In this document: one piece after another, positions 1-8,333 of the stretch
How the letters are laid out: the number at the start of each line of letters is the position of its first letter
Numbering within the stretch: the first letter of the stretch is position 1
Assembly (NCBI RefSeq): GCF_020857975.1
Contig: NZ_JACWUO010000017.1
Location: 19,049 to 83,048 of the forward strand
Length of the DNA: 64,000 nucleotides
Source: Stenotrophomonas rhizophila
GTDB taxonomy: Bacteria; Pseudomonadota; Gammaproteobacteria; Xanthomonadales; Xanthomonadaceae
Direction: 5' to 3'
Position numbers and translations under genes: made by a program
Notes under the pieces: generated by a model
The model's database searches: none
Told to the model about the DNA's origin: nothing
Seen by the model: the letters and a program-made list of their open reading frames with translations, nothing else

Positions 1-398
1 TACACCCGCGAGCGGCCTTCCAGCAGCCCGGGCAGGATGTCGTCCAGATCGTCGATCGGGTACGCATCGTCCATGCCGTACTGCGACACCGCCCCCTCCT
101 GGCCGGCGCGCGCGCCATCCCAGGCTTCGCGCTCGGCATCGCGCTCGCGGCAGAACAGGATCACCTCGCCATGGCGGCGGCCGGGAATCAGCACCAGCAC
201 CGCATCCGGCTCCGGGAAGCCGCACAGGTACCAGAAATCCGAATCCTGCCGGAACGGGTAGTGGGTATCCAGGCTGCGCACCCGCTCGGCGGCGGCCGGC
301 AGCACCAGGATTGCATCGTCGCCGGCCATTTCCATCAACTGCTGGCGGCGACGGGTGTATTCGGCGGCGGAAATGCCGGTCAGCTGCCGGATATCCAT
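1..398 (-). CDS. pepP: Xaa-Pro aminopeptidase (aminopeptidase P II), N-terminal part
   Basis: Only the first 132 residues are inside the window; the gene runs off the left edge. The protein starts MDIRQLTGISAAEYTRRRQQ and contains the N-terminal aminopeptidase P region (DSDFWYLCGF, then a PGRRHGEVILF strand). PepP removes an N-terminal residue that precedes proline, using a dinuclear Mn2+ centre in the C-terminal pita-bread domain, which lies outside. The start ATG follows the ygfB stop by 2 bp, so the two are co-transcribed. The ygfB-pepP order is conserved in gammaproteobacteria, often followed by ubiH. Confidence 0.9.
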   Translation of the reverse strand, partial: MDIRQLTGISAAEYTRRRQQLMEMAGDDAILVLPAAAERVRSLDTHYPFRQDSDFWYLCGFPEPDAVLVLIPGRRHGEVILFCRERDAEREAWDGARAGQEGAVSQYGMDDAYPIDDLDDILPGLLEGRSRV

Positions 399-400
399 GC

Positions 401-949
401 TCAGTTCAGACGCTGCCGGTGGCGCGCGGCCATCACGCAGTCGCCGTGCAGCAGCAGCACCGCCACCCGGATGAACTCCTCGATCTCGGCCAGGGCGTCT
501 TCGTCGTCGTCATTGCCGCTTTCGAAGTCTTCGCTGGAGGCCTGGGCCAGCTTGGCCATATCGGTCAGGGCTTCCTCGCCCTCTTCGGACAGCGGCGGAC
601 GCTGGCTGCCCGCGCCCAGCCCGAAACCGCCCAGGAACGCGCGCGCCCAGGTGAACAGCGCATCGGCCTGCACGGCGGTGTCGCTGGCGTCACTGAGCAG
701 CAGCTCGAAGGCGAAATCGCGGTCTTCCAACTGGGCCACGCTGGCGCTGAGCAGGCGGGCCAGCGCATCGCCCTCGGCCGGTACCGGCAGGCTGTCGTCG
801 GCCAGCACCCGCGCCGGCCATTCACGCACCGGCGCACCGCCGGCGGACAGCCAGCCGCACAGGCCGCCATGCAGCTCGGCCGCATTGGCGCCCAGGCCCA
901 AGGCCTGGCTGGCCTGGTTTACGTCATCGACACTCGGAAGTTCGGTCAT
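401..949 (-). CDS. ygfB: UPF0149 family protein YgfB
   Basis: This 182-residue acidic protein matches the UPF0149/YgfB family: an LHGGLCGWL segment near residue 30, an ALFTWARAFLGGFGLG segment in the middle and an LLLHGDC motif near the C-terminus. YgfB has no established enzymatic activity; in Pseudomonas it is linked to beta-lactam resistance and cell-wall recycling (literature knowledge, not visible here). It is transcribed leftward into pepP, and divergently from the zapB-like/zapA genes, with a 199-bp intergenic region holding the divergent promoters. Confidence 0.88.
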   Translation of the reverse strand: MTELPSVDDVNQASQALGLGANAAELHGGLCGWLSAGGAPVREWPARVLADDSLPVPAEGDALARLLSASVAQLEDRDFAFELLLSDASDTAVQADALFTWARAFLGGFGLGAGSQRPPLSEEGEEALTDMAKLAQASSEDFESGNDDDEDALAEIEEFIRVAVLLLHGDCVMAARHRQRLN

Positions 950-1148
950 CTTGGGGCTCGATCAGAAAAAGGTGTCACCGCAGCCGATCACTACGGTTGG
1001 CGAGCTTCACAGTGTAGCAATCCGCCCATGCGCTCCGGGCCGCCATCGCCCCGGCCGGGGGCGCCAGCCGGGCCGGGCGCGCCGCCGCGGCGCGTGCCTT
1101 CATTAATTCACTTGACCGCCTCCACCGCCCTTGCCTATCGTGCCGGAC

Positions 1149-1370
1149 ATGGAACCCTCCGACGCCATCGCCCAACTGCAGGCCTTCGCCGCCCGGGTGG
1201 AGGCATTGCTGGAACGCAACCAGCGCCTGGCCGAGGAAAACCGCAGCCTGCGCCACCAGCAGGAACAACTGGTGGCCGAACGCTCGCAGCTGCTGGCCAA
1301 GAACGAACAGGCCCGCTCCCGGGTCGAAGCGATGATCACCCGCCTCAAGTCCCTGGAGCAGCACACATGA
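1149..1370 (+). CDS. ZapB-like coiled-coil protein (TIGR02449 type)
   Basis: A 73-residue protein, almost entirely alpha-helical with heptad-like hydrophobics (AFAARVEALLERNQRLAEEN onward), fits the short TIGR02449/ZapB-like coiled-coil family found just upstream of zapA. An upstream in-frame ATG at 1131 would add six residues; I prefer 1149 because the family usually begins close to the coiled coil. Its TGA overlaps the zapA ATG (ATGA), implying translational coupling. The likely role, from context, is as a Z-ring partner of ZapA. Confidence 0.8.
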   Translation: MEPSDAIAQLQAFAARVEALLERNQRLAEENRSLRHQQEQLVAERSQLLAKNEQARSRVEAMITRLKSLEQHT

Positions 1371-1663
1371 GCCAGACCGAACCGGTCAGTGTCCGCATCC
1401 TGGACCGTGAATACACGGTGGGCGTGGGCGCCGAAGAGCGCGAGAGCCTGACCGCCGCGGCGCGGCTGCTGGACGCCAAGATGCGCGAGATCCGCGGTAG
1501 CAACCGGATGGCCGCGGTGGACCGGGTGGCCGTACTGGCCGCGCTGAACCTGGCCCATGAGCTGCAGCAGCTGCGCGACGAGCACGCCCGCCAGGGAATC
1601 GCCCTGCAGCAGACCCTGGCCGATCTGAACCGACGGCTGGATCGGGCAATTGACGGCGCCTGA
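1367..1663 (+). CDS. zapA: Cell division protein ZapA
   Basis: This 98-residue protein has the ZapA signature: an N-terminal globular part (VSVRILDREYTVGVGAEERE, then LDAKMREIR), the RVAVLAALNLAHEL helix, and a C-terminal coiled coil. ZapA crosslinks FtsZ filaments at the division site. It overlaps the preceding zapB-like gene by 4 bp and is followed by the 6S RNA gene and the formyl-THF cyclo-ligase, the same zapA-ssrS-ygfA order as in E. coli, which supports the assignment. Confidence 0.93.
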   Translation: MSQTEPVSVRILDREYTVGVGAEERESLTAAARLLDAKMREIRGSNRMAAVDRVAVLAALNLAHELQQLRDEHARQGIALQQTLADLNRRLDRAIDGA

Positions 1664-1830
1664 GCCGGCGTCGACGGGTTGCCAGGCGTTGCGTGACCAT
1701 CCCGCCTGCGGCCGGTGCCACGATGTTCCACGCCAGGTTCCATCGCACCCGGCCATCGCGTGACCCTCATCGATCTGAATTGGCGTGTAATTCGACCGAC
1801 GAACGGCCTGTCGCTCGGCGCGCGCTTGGC

Positions 1831-1836
1831 TATAAT
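1831..1836 (+). promoter_or_regulatory. -10 box of the 6S RNA promoter
   Basis: A perfect TATAAT lies 7-10 bp before the inferred 6S RNA 5' end. The -35 element is weak (CTGTCG-like, 1808-1813, 17-bp spacer), so this is a -10-dominated promoter call. Confidence 0.6.
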
Positions 1837-1842
1837 GGCCGT

Positions 1843-2030
1843 GCGTTCTCTGCTGTGAACGACGGCGTGTGCAAACATTCGCCTTGTCCCTTAATTACGA
1901 CCACGGGTGCGCGACGGCGCCGGGAGTGCAAGTCCGCCTTGTAGCGGGAAGCCCGAAGGAACCCCAGCGTACCCACTTGAACCCCGGGTTCAAGGTCGTT
2001 TCGCACGCATCGTCACCGCGGAGAATGCAG
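1843..2030 (+). ncRNA. ssrS: 6S RNA
   Basis: The locus lies between zapA and the 5-formyl-THF cyclo-ligase, the conserved position of ssrS. The ends can form the 6S closing stem: TTCTCTGCTGTGAAC at 1846-1860 pairs, with wobbles, with GTCACCGCGGAGAA at 2012-2025. A second helix is possible between GCGTGTGCAAAC (from 1866) and CGTTTCGCACGC (about 2000-2009). A TATAAT box sits at 1831-1836. The inferred length of about 185 nt equals the usual 6S length. 6S RNA binds the sigma70 holoenzyme and mimics an open promoter. The exact ends are estimated. Confidence 0.85.
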
Positions 2031-2039
2031 TATTCCTGC

Positions 2040-2077
2040 AAGAGCGACGCCCCTACCGGGACGTCGCTCTTGTTTTA
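2040..2077 (+). terminator. Intrinsic terminator downstream of 6S RNA
   Basis: AAGAGCGACG (2040-2049) and CGTCGCTCTT (2062-2071) form a perfect 10-bp stem, followed by GTTTTATC. It would end the 6S transcript ahead of the cyclo-ligase ATG at 2109, or partly attenuate read-through into it. Confidence 0.75.
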
Positions 2078-2108
2078 TCCGCGCCCGCACCACGCCCCGG
2101 ACCCAGGC

Positions 2109-2711
2109 ATGACCGACCCGCGCTCCGCACTGCGCCAGCAGTTGCGCCAACGCCGCCGCGAAATTCCCGCCGTGCAACGCCTGGCCGCGGCCGAACAGCT
2201 CGCCGATGCCCTGCTCCAGCTGCCGTTCGCGCCCACCCGGGGGCTGGTCGCCGGTTACTGGGCGATGGATGGCGAGATCGCCCTGCACCGCTGGCAGATG
2301 CAGTTGCCGCCCGGCGTGCAGTACTGCCTGCCGATGCTGGCCGGCGACACCCTGCGCTTCGCGCCGTGGCGCCCGGGCCAGGCCTTGACCGCCAACCGCT
2401 ACGGCATCCCCGAACCGGACCTGTCCATCGACGACGCCCTCGCCCCGGAACAGCTGGCCCTGGTGGTCGCGCCGCTGGTCGGTTTCGACCCGCTGGGCCG
2501 GCGCCTGGGTATGGGAGGCGGCTGGTATGATCGCAGCTTCGCATTCCGCCAGCAGCGCCCGGCCCCGCCGTGGCTGGTCGGCGTCGGCTTCTCGGTGCAG
2601 CAGGTCGACGACCTGCCGGTGCAGCCCTGGGACGTCGCGGTGGATGCGATCTGCACCGAGGTTTCCACCCTTGTTCCTGTACCGACCGACGGTCGGCACC
2701 TACCGCGATAG
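2109..2711 (+). CDS. ygfA: 5-formyltetrahydrofolate cyclo-ligase
   Basis: A 200-residue protein with the cyclo-ligase fingerprint GMGGGWYDR at residues 134-142 (family G-x-GGGYYDR) and an N-terminal basic helix RQQLRQRRREI. It converts 5-formyl-THF to 5,10-methenyl-THF with ATP. The ATG is the first Met after the 6S terminator. Oddly, the last residues (VPTDGRHLPR) are encoded by a SMAG-type palindrome at 2679-2703, so the C-terminus seems to have been set by a repeat that arrived at the 3' end; the catalytic core is untouched. Confidence 0.93.
   Translation: MTDPRSALRQQLRQRRREIPAVQRLAAAEQLADALLQLPFAPTRGLVAGYWAMDGEIALHRWQMQLPPGVQYCLPMLAGDTLRFAPWRPGQALTANRYGIPEPDLSIDDALAPEQLALVVAPLVGFDPLGRRLGMGGGWYDRSFAFRQQRPAPPWLVGVGFSVQQVDDLPVQPWDVAVDAICTEVSTLVPVPTDGRHLPR
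2679..2703 (-). repeat. SMAG (GTAG) hairpin overlapping the ygfA 3' end
   Basis: On the minus strand it reads GTAGGTGCCGACC, a short loop, then GGTCGGTAC, the typical GTAG-headed imperfect palindrome of Stenotrophomonas. It lies inside the coding region of the cyclo-ligase, 5 bp before its stop codon. Confidence 0.75.
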
Positions 2712-2720
2712 AAAAGACGC

Positions 2721-3197
2721 ATGACCGCACGCAAACGCTACTGGCTGATGAAGTCCGAACCGGACGCCTTTTCCATCGACGACCTGCAGCGCGTCGGCCG
2801 CGAGCCCTGGAACGGCGTGCGCAACTACCAGGCGCGCAATTTCATGCGCGATGGCATGAAAGTCGGCGACGGGGTGCTGTTCTACCACTCCAATACCAAG
2901 GTGCCCGGCATCGTCGGCCTCGCCACGGTGGCCAGCGAGGCCTATCCGGACGACACCCAGTTCGATCCGAAATCAGACTACTACGACCCCAAGGCAAGCC
3001 GCGAAGAACCGCGCTGGATGCTGGTCGACGTGGCCTTCGAGCGCAAACTGCGCGACACCATTTCGCTGGATGAGATCAAGCTGCATGCCGATGCGCTGGG
3101 CGAGGGCTTCCCGCTCATCGCGCGCGGCAACCGGCTGTCGATCCTGCCGGTCACCGCGGCGCAGTGGAAAACGCTGCTGTCGCTGGAAAAACGCTGA
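2721..3197 (+). CDS. EVE domain-containing protein
   Basis: This 158-residue protein consists of one EVE domain: it opens with [17 protein letters not shown], followed by [15 protein letters not shown] and [10 protein letters not shown], all family hallmarks, and EPRWMLVDV later on. EVE is a PUA-like fold thought to bind modified bases in RNA or DNA. The gene begins 9 bp after ygfA stops and lies 28 bp before rpiA, so the three probably share an operon. No signal peptide or extra domain is present. Confidence 0.92.
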   Translation: MTARKRYWLMKSEPDAFSIDDLQRVGREPWNGVRNYQARNFMRDGMKVGDGVLFYHSNTKVPGIVGLATVASEAYPDDTQFDPKSDYYDPKASREEPRWMLVDVAFERKLRDTISLDEIKLHADALGEGFPLIARGNRLSILPVTAAQWKTLLSLEKR

Positions 3198-3225
3198 TTC
3201 CCCTTTCCCCCAAGAGTTTCCCGCC

Positions 3226-3873
3226 ATGTCCGAAGCCAAGCGCCTGGCTGCCGAAAAAGCCCTGGAATACGTCGAAGACGGCATGATCGTCGGGGTCGGC
3301 ACCGGTTCCACCGTTGCCTATTTCATCGACGGCCTGGCCCGTATCCAGCACCGCATCAAGGGCACCGTGTCCAGCTCCGAGCAAAGCACCGCGCGCCTGC
3401 GCGGGCACGGCATCGAGGTGATGGAACTCAACCACACCGGCAACCTGTCGCTGTACGTGGATGGCGCCGACGAGTGCGACGGCAACAAGTGCCTGATCAA
3501 GGGTGGCGGCGCCGCGCTGACCCGCGAGAAGATCATCGCCGAGGCCAGCGAGCGCTTCGTCTGCATCATCGACCCGAGCAAGCAGGTGCCGGTGCTGGGC
3601 CGCTTCCCGCTGCCGGTGGAAGTGATCCCGATGGCGCGCAGCCTGATCGCGCGCCGCATCATGGACATGACCGGCGGCCAGCCGGCCTGGCGTGAAGGGG
3701 TGGTCACCGACAACGGCAATGCGATCCTGGACATCCACCACCTGCAGATCACCGACCCGGTCGCGCTGGAGCGCGAGCTCAACCAGCTGCCGGGCGTGGT
3801 CAGCGTGGGCCTGTTCGCGCGGCGGCCGGCCGATGTGGTGATCATCGGCGGGCAGCCGCCGCAGGTACTCTGA
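3226..3873 (+). CDS. rpiA: Ribose-5-phosphate isomerase A
   Basis: A 215-residue protein with the RpiA motifs GVGTGSTV (residues 23-30), [18 protein letters not shown] and [11 protein letters not shown]. It interconverts ribose-5-phosphate and ribulose-5-phosphate in the pentose phosphate pathway. The ATG follows TTTCCCGCC; a longer frame from 3070 exists but overlaps the EVE gene and lacks family similarity, so 3226 is chosen. A GC hairpin with a pyrimidine tail follows the stop. Confidence 0.96.
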   Translation: MSEAKRLAAEKALEYVEDGMIVGVGTGSTVAYFIDGLARIQHRIKGTVSSSEQSTARLRGHGIEVMELNHTGNLSLYVDGADECDGNKCLIKGGGAALTREKIIAEASERFVCIIDPSKQVPVLGRFPLPVEVIPMARSLIARRIMDMTGGQPAWREGVVTDNGNAILDIHHLQITDPVALERELNQLPGVVSVGLFARRPADVVIIGGQPPQVL

Positions 3874-3878
3874 TTCCC

Positions 3879-3909
3879 GGGCCGGCCCATGCGACCGGCC
3901 CTTCCTTTT
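3879..3909 (+). terminator. Terminator after rpiA
   Basis: GGGCCGG (3879-3885) and CCGGCCC (3895-3901) form a 7-bp stem, followed by TTCCTTTTC. The T-tract is interrupted, so strength is uncertain. Confidence 0.55.
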
Positions 3910-3922
3910 CGAGGTAGCCCCG

Positions 3923-4372
3923 ATGTCCATGCTGCGCCTGTTGCCCCTGCTGCTCCTGCTGACCCTGACCGGCTGCGCCAGCAGCGGTGCCCGCCATTGG
4001 GTGGAACTGGGCGGTGCCCGCTACCAGGTCGAACTGGCCGCCGACGACGCCAGCCGCGCACGCGGGCTGATGTTCCGCGACCAGATGCCCGAAGACCACG
4101 GCATGCTGTTCCTGCACGAACGCCAGGAACTGCAGGCGTACTGGATGAAGAACACCAAGATTGCGCTGGACATCCTGTACTTCGACGAACAGCGCCGGCT
4201 GGTCAGCCAGCAGCGCGACGTGCCGCCGTGCTCGGCCGGCGACCGCTGCCCGCCCTACCCCAGCAGCGGCCCGGCCCGCTATGTGCTGGAGCTCAACGCC
4301 GGCCAGGCCGAGAAGCTGGGCCTGAAGGACGGTACCGAGATCGTCTTCGGCCCGGGCATCGCCGACCGCTAG
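3923..4372 (+). CDS. DUF192 family lipoprotein
   Basis: This 149-residue protein has a lipoprotein signal peptide (MSMLRLLPLLLLLTLTGC, lipobox cysteine at residue 18) and a single DUF192 domain marked by RGLMFRDQMPE, HGMLFL and YWMKNTKIALDILYFDE. Bacterial DUF192 proteins are small beta-barrel envelope proteins of unknown biochemical role. Maturation would leave it anchored in the membrane on the periplasmic side. It is preceded by the rpiA terminator and is probably transcribed separately. Confidence 0.9.
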   Translation: MSMLRLLPLLLLLTLTGCASSGARHWVELGGARYQVELAADDASRARGLMFRDQMPEDHGMLFLHERQELQAYWMKNTKIALDILYFDEQRRLVSQQRDVPPCSAGDRCPPYPSSGPARYVLELNAGQAEKLGLKDGTEIVFGPGIADR

Positions 4373-4506
4373 ATCCGCACAGCGCCGCATGAGCGCCAGC
4401 GTGCCGGCGTGTCATCCACTGGGGGCTGCCGGGGATGGACATGCGCGCCCGGTTTTTTCACACCGGGCAGCTTGAAACCGGCCGCGTTTGTCGCCAGTCT
4501 GTAGCC

Positions 4507-5352
4507 ATGCAGGCGCAGATCACATTGCCGGCGTGGGATTCCCTGGCCGAACTGGACGACGAGGCGCTGCCCTTGTTGCCGACTGCGCTGCTGATCGCCC
4601 AGGACGAGTACCCCGACCTGGACCCCGGGGTCTACGACGCGCTGGTGCAGAGCCATGCCGACCACCTGCGCACCGAGGTGGACACCATCGAGCATTGGCC
4701 GCTGAAGATCGCCGCGGTCAACCGCCACCTGTTCGACGAGCTGGGCTACGGCGGCGACCACGGCGAGTACTACGACCCGCGCAACAGCTACCTCAACCAG
4801 GTGTTCGAACGCCGCCTGGGCAACCCGATCTCACTGGCCCTGGTGCAGATGGAAGTCGCGCGCCGGCTCGGCATCCCGCTGGACGGGGTGTCCTTCCCCG
4901 GGCACTTCCTGGTGCGGCTGCCGGTCGATGACGGCATGCTGGTGATGGACCCGTTCAACGGCGGCCGCCCGCTGGACGTGGAGGAACTGCGCGAGCGCGC
5001 CCGTTCGCATCTGGGCGGGGAAACCCCCGACGACCACGTGCTGGCACAGATCCTGGACGCCGCCCCGGCGCGCGCGATCCTGATGCGGATGCTGCGCAAC
5101 CTGCATGGCGTGTACGTGGAACGCGGCGAATGGGACCGTGCCGCACGCAGCGCCGACCGCCTGCTGAAACTGGCCCCCGAGCAGGACGATGCCCTGCGCG
5201 ACCGCGGCCTGGCCTACCTGCAGCTGGGCTACCAGGCCGGTGCCCACCGCGACCTGGGCCAGTACCTGCAGCGCAATGCCCAGGCCACCGATACCCAGTG
5301 GGTGCGCGAGAAGCTGGTGGAACTGGGCGGGCGGGCACCGCGCTTGCACTAG
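4507..5352 (+). CDS. SirB1 family transglutaminase-like/TPR protein
   Basis: A 281-residue protein of the SirB1 family: the N-terminal transglutaminase-like region contains YYDPRNSYLNQVFERRLGNP, then ISLALVQMEVARRLGIPLDG and SFPGHFLVRL, and the C-terminal third has tetratricopeptide-like helices (WDRAARSADRLLKLAPEQDD). Its biochemical role is unknown. An upstream in-frame ATG at 4435 exists, but the family homology begins at MQAQITLPAW, so 4507 is preferred. The stop is followed by SMAG-like hairpins and the convergent rubredoxin gene. Confidence 0.85.
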   Translation: MQAQITLPAWDSLAELDDEALPLLPTALLIAQDEYPDLDPGVYDALVQSHADHLRTEVDTIEHWPLKIAAVNRHLFDELGYGGDHGEYYDPRNSYLNQVFERRLGNPISLALVQMEVARRLGIPLDGVSFPGHFLVRLPVDDGMLVMDPFNGGRPLDVEELRERARSHLGGETPDDHVLAQILDAAPARAILMRMLRNLHGVYVERGEWDRAARSADRLLKLAPEQDDALRDRGLAYLQLGYQAGAHRDLGQYLQRNAQATDTQWVREKLVELGGRAPRLH

Positions 5353-5385
5353 GTGGGGCCGTATCGACCCGTGGCCCAAGCCTGC

Positions 5386-5410
5386 GTATCGACCAACGGT
5401 CGATACCTAC
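5386..5410 (-). repeat. SMAG hairpin between the SirB1 and rubredoxin genes
   Basis: On the minus strand it reads GTAGGTATCGACC, then GTT, then GGTCGATAC. It lies between two convergent genes and may serve as a transcript end. A degenerate copy starts at 5361. Confidence 0.7.
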
Positions 5411-5413
5411 CGG

Positions 5414-5605
5414 TCAATCGACCTCGACCATCTCGAAATCGTCCTTGGTCACGCCGCAATCCGGGCAGGTCCAGGTATCGGGGATGTCTTCCCAGCGCGT
5501 GCCCGGCGCGATGCCCTCTTCGGGCAGGCCGTCTTCTTCCCTGTACAGGAAGCCGCAGACAACGCACATCCAGGTGCGGAAAGTGGTGGCGGTGGCATCG
5601 GTCAT
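5414..5605 (-). CDS. Rubredoxin
   Basis: A 63-residue protein with two rubredoxin knuckles: C14-x2-C17 (CVVCG) and C47-x2-C50 (CPDCG), plus the conserved DGLPEEGIAPGTRWEDIP loop. It binds one iron in a Cys4 site and carries single electrons in the cytoplasm. A longer frame starting at 5626 would add MSSRDYP; 5605 (MTDATATTF) fits family length better. It is divergent from thiE, whose ATG lies 72 bp away. The redox partner is not visible here. Confidence 0.92.
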   Translation of the reverse strand: MTDATATTFRTWMCVVCGFLYREEDGLPEEGIAPGTRWEDIPDTWTCPDCGVTKDDFEMVEVD

Positions 5606-5677
5606 TGGATAATCACGGCTGGACAAGAACGGGCGAAGGCCATTGTCCCACTCCCGCCGTGCTACCGGTAGCTACCG

Positions 5678-6325
5678 ATGACCCCTGCTTCAGCCTCCAC
5701 CGCACGCCCCCGCGGCGTCTACCTGATCACCCCCGACGAGGCCGACACCGCCCGCCTGCTGGCGCGCACCGCGCCGCTGCTGGCCACCGGCGTGACCTGG
5801 CTGCAGTACCGCAACAAGCGCGCCGATGCCGCGCTGCAGCGGCAGCAGGCCAGCGCCCTGCAGGCACTGTGCGCCCGGCACGCGGTGCCGCTGATCATCA
5901 ATGACGACCCGGCGCTGGCGCATGCGGTGGGCGCGGCCGGCGTGCACCTGGGCGGCACCGATGGCGACATCGGCCCGGCCCGTGCCCTGCTCGGCGCGGA
6001 CGCCATCATCGGCGCATCCTGCTACGACCAGCTGGCCAATGCCGAGCGCGCCGTGGCGGCCGGGGCCAGCTACGTGGCCTTCGGCGCGTTCTACCCGACC
6101 ACCACCAAGGTCACCCGCAGCCGCGCCACCCCGGCGCTGCTGCGGCAAAGCGCCGCACTGGGGGTGCCGCGGGTGGCGATCGGCGGGCTGAGCCCGGACA
6201 ATGTCGGTCCCATCATCGATGCCGGCGCCGACCTGGTGGCCGTCATCAGCAGCGTGTACGCCGCGCCCGACCCGGTCGCCACGCTGCACGCCTATCTCGC
6301 TTGCTTCCAGGATCCGACCGCATGA
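5678..6325 (+). CDS. thiE: Thiamine-phosphate synthase
   Basis: This 215-residue TIM barrel shows ThiE motifs: YLITPDE near the N-terminus, [41 protein letters not shown] and [10 protein letters not shown]. It joins HMP-PP and HET-P to thiamine phosphate. Its end overlaps the hemL start by 4 bp, an arrangement common in xanthomonads. I see no TPP riboswitch in front of it, unlike thiC at 39.9 kb. Confidence 0.95.
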   Translation: MTPASASTARPRGVYLITPDEADTARLLARTAPLLATGVTWLQYRNKRADAALQRQQASALQALCARHAVPLIINDDPALAHAVGAAGVHLGGTDGDIGPARALLGADAIIGASCYDQLANAERAVAAGASYVAFGAFYPTTTKVTRSRATPALLRQSAALGVPRVAIGGLSPDNVGPIIDAGADLVAVISSVYAAPDPVATLHAYLACFQDPTA

Positions 6326-7611
6326 ACCACGACCAGTCCCACGCCCTGTTCACCCGCGCCCAGACGCTGCTGCCGGGCGGCGTCAACTCGCCGGTGCGCG
6401 CGTTCAAGTCGGTCGGCGGCGAGCCGTTCTTCGTCAAGAGCGCCGATGGCCCGTACCTGTACGACGTCGACGGCAACCGCTACATCGACTATGTCGGTTC
6501 GTGGGGCCCGATGATCGTCGGCCACAACCACCCCAGCGTGCGCCAGGCGGTCAAGCAGGCGCTCGGCAACGGGCTGTCGTTCGGCGCCCCGTGCGAGGCC
6601 GAGGTGACCATGGCCGAGACCCTCACCGGCCTGGTCCCGTCGTGCCAGATGGTGCGCATGGTCAACTCCGGCACCGAAGCCACGCTGTCGGCGATCCGGC
6701 TGGCGCGCGGCGCCACCGGCCGCAACCGCATCGTCAAGTTCGAAGGCTGCTACCACGGCCATGGCGACTCGTTCCTGGTCAAGGCCGGCAGCGGCATGCT
6801 GACCCTGGGCGTGCCGACCTCGCCGGGCGTGCCGGCCAGCCTGAGCGAACTGACCCTGACCCTGCCCTACAACGATGTCGATGCGGCCACCGCGCTGTTC
6901 GCCGAACAGGGCGAACACATCGCCGGGCTGATCATCGAGCCGGTGGTCGGCAACGCCAACTGCATTCCACCGCGCGCCGGCTACCTGCAGCACCTGCGCG
7001 CACTGTGCACGCAGTACGGCGCGCTGCTGATCTTCGATGAAGTGATGACCGGCTTCCGGGTCGCGCTGGGTGGCGCGCAGGCCTACTACGGCATCACCCC
7101 GGACCTGACCACCTTCGGCAAGATCATCGGCGGCGGCATGCCGGTGGGCGCCTATGGCGGCCGCGCCGATCTGATGGCGCAGATCGCCCCGGCCGGCCCG
7201 ATCTACCAGGCCGGCACCCTCAGCGGCAACCCGGTGGCGATGGCGGCGGGCCTGGCGATGCTGCAGCTGGTACAGGAACCGGGGTTCCATGACCGCCTGG
7301 GCGCGGCCAGCGCGCGCCTTTGCGCCGGGCTGGAAGCGGCCGCGGCCGAGGCCGGCGTGGCGGTGACCACCAACCAGGTCGGCGGGATGTTCGGGCTGTT
7401 CTTCACCGACCAGAAGGTGGAAACCTACGCCCAGGCCACGTCCTGCGACATCGCCGCGTTCAACACCTTCTTCCACGCCATGCTGGAACGCGGCGTGTTC
7501 CTGGCCCCGTCGGCCTATGAGGCCGGCTTCATGTCCAGCGCGCACGACGACAGCGTGATCGATGCGACCATCGCGGCGGCGCGCGAGGCGTTCAAGGTGG
7601 TCAAGGGCTGA
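6322..7611 (+). CDS. hemL: Glutamate-1-semialdehyde 2,1-aminomutase
   Basis: A 429-residue class-III PLP enzyme with GSA aminotransferase features: [18 protein letters not shown] at the start, [42 protein letters not shown], and the PLP lysine in [13 protein letters not shown] (about K267). It makes 5-aminolevulinate in the C5 haem pathway. It overlaps thiE by 4 bp, so translation is probably coupled. Its stop is followed by a pair of SMAG repeats and the 3' end of azurin. Confidence 0.97.
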   Translation: MNHDQSHALFTRAQTLLPGGVNSPVRAFKSVGGEPFFVKSADGPYLYDVDGNRYIDYVGSWGPMIVGHNHPSVRQAVKQALGNGLSFGAPCEAEVTMAETLTGLVPSCQMVRMVNSGTEATLSAIRLARGATGRNRIVKFEGCYHGHGDSFLVKAGSGMLTLGVPTSPGVPASLSELTLTLPYNDVDAATALFAEQGEHIAGLIIEPVVGNANCIPPRAGYLQHLRALCTQYGALLIFDEVMTGFRVALGGAQAYYGITPDLTTFGKIIGGGMPVGAYGGRADLMAQIAPAGPIYQAGTLSGNPVAMAAGLAMLQLVQEPGFHDRLGAASARLCAGLEAAAAEAGVAVTTNQVGGMFGLFFTDQKVETYAQATSCDIAAFNTFFHAMLERGVFLAPSAYEAGFMSSAHDDSVIDATIAAAREAFKVVKG

Positions 7612-7630
7612 GCAAACGCGGTGCCACGCG

Positions 7631-7685
7631 GTAGGTGGCGACCGTTGGTCGTCACCTCGTCTACCGACCAACGGTCGGTAGCTAC
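7631..7685. repeat. Pair of facing SMAG hairpins
   Basis: GTAGGTGGCGACC...GGTCGTCACC (7631-7656) is followed by a second palindrome CTACCGACC...GGTCGGTAGCTAC (7661-7685) in opposite orientation. Facing pairs like this occur between convergent genes, here hemL and azu. Confidence 0.75.
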
Positions 7686-7687
7686 CG

Positions 7688-7727
7688 GCCGTTTCGTTTC
7701 CGGTCTTCAACCGAAAACGAAACGGCC
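7688..7727 (-). terminator. Inverted repeat at the azu 3' end
   Basis: GGCCGTTTCGTTT on the left pairs with AAACGAAACGGCC on the right (13 bp, about 14-nt loop). The right arm encodes the last residues of azurin and the azu stop lies in the loop, so the terminator-like structure is built into the gene end. Confidence 0.5.
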
Positions 7728-8165
7728 TTTCATCATCGCAAAATGCCCCGGGAACGAGCAGAAGAACGTGTAGTCCCCGCCCTTGGCCAGCCTGGCGGTG
7801 GAGAAGGTGACGCTGGTGCTCTGCCCGCCGCCGATCACCGCGGTATGCGCCAGCACCCGCGCATCGGCCTTGGGCAGGTAACTGTCGGCCAGGGTCATGC
7901 GCATGCCGGCCATCGCCACCGGCTGGTAATCCGGCGTGCGCGTGAGCACCCAGTTATGGCCCATCGCCGTGGCCGCCAGCTTGCCGGTATGGCGCAGGGT
8001 CAGCCTGACCTGGCTGCAATCGGCGGCGATCTTGATCTGGTCCTGGCTGAAACGCATCTGGTCGGTGCTGTCGATGCTGACCGCGCACACGCGGGCGTGC
8101 GCGGCCGGGGCCAATGCCAGGCCGGCAAGCACAACGGGAACAAGCAATTTCACGGCGGTCTCCAT
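7707..8165 (-). CDS. azu: Azurin (blue copper protein)
   Basis: A 152-residue exported cupredoxin. A signal peptide (VKLLVPVVLAGLALAPAAHA) precedes the mature domain. The type-1 copper ligands are visible: His in AMGHNWVL, then Cys, His and Met in FFCSFPGHFAMMKG. The mature N-terminus has the azurin disulphide cysteine (VCAVSID). It shuttles electrons in the periplasm, for example to peroxidases or oxidases. It is divergent from the HAD gene across an intergenic region holding a long perfect palindrome. Confidence 0.95.
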   Translation of the reverse strand: METAVKLLVPVVLAGLALAPAAHARVCAVSIDSTDQMRFSQDQIKIAADCSQVRLTLRHTGKLAATAMGHNWVLTRTPDYQPVAMAGMRMTLADSYLPKADARVLAHTAVIGGGQSTSVTFSTARLAKGGDYTFFCSFPGHFAMMKGRFVFG

Positions 8166-8227
8166 CGGGCAGTCCCGGCGATTCTAGTCAGCCTGCCCGC
8201 CGGCGTGATGCGACCCGATGTCGCAGC

Positions 8228-8287
8228 ACAAAAAGGGGACGGGTGTAATTAAGCCTGCTGGCTTAATTACACCCGTCCCCTTTTTGT
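8228..8287. repeat. Perfect 28-bp-arm palindrome (REP/REPIN-like)
   Basis: Two perfectly complementary 28-nt arms flank a 4-nt loop (TGCT). The left arm starts ACAAAAAGGGGACGGGTG and ends TAATTAAGCC. The outer A5/T5 runs and the GGGGACGGG core resemble palindromes mobilised by RAYT (TnpA_REP) transposases in xanthomonads and related bacteria. No transposase is nearby. The element lies between two divergent genes, in their control region. Confidence 0.8.
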
Positions 8288-8333
8288 ACGCCGGTTGGGG
8301 TACGGTCGGTGTTGGACTTGCCCGAATGTTGCC

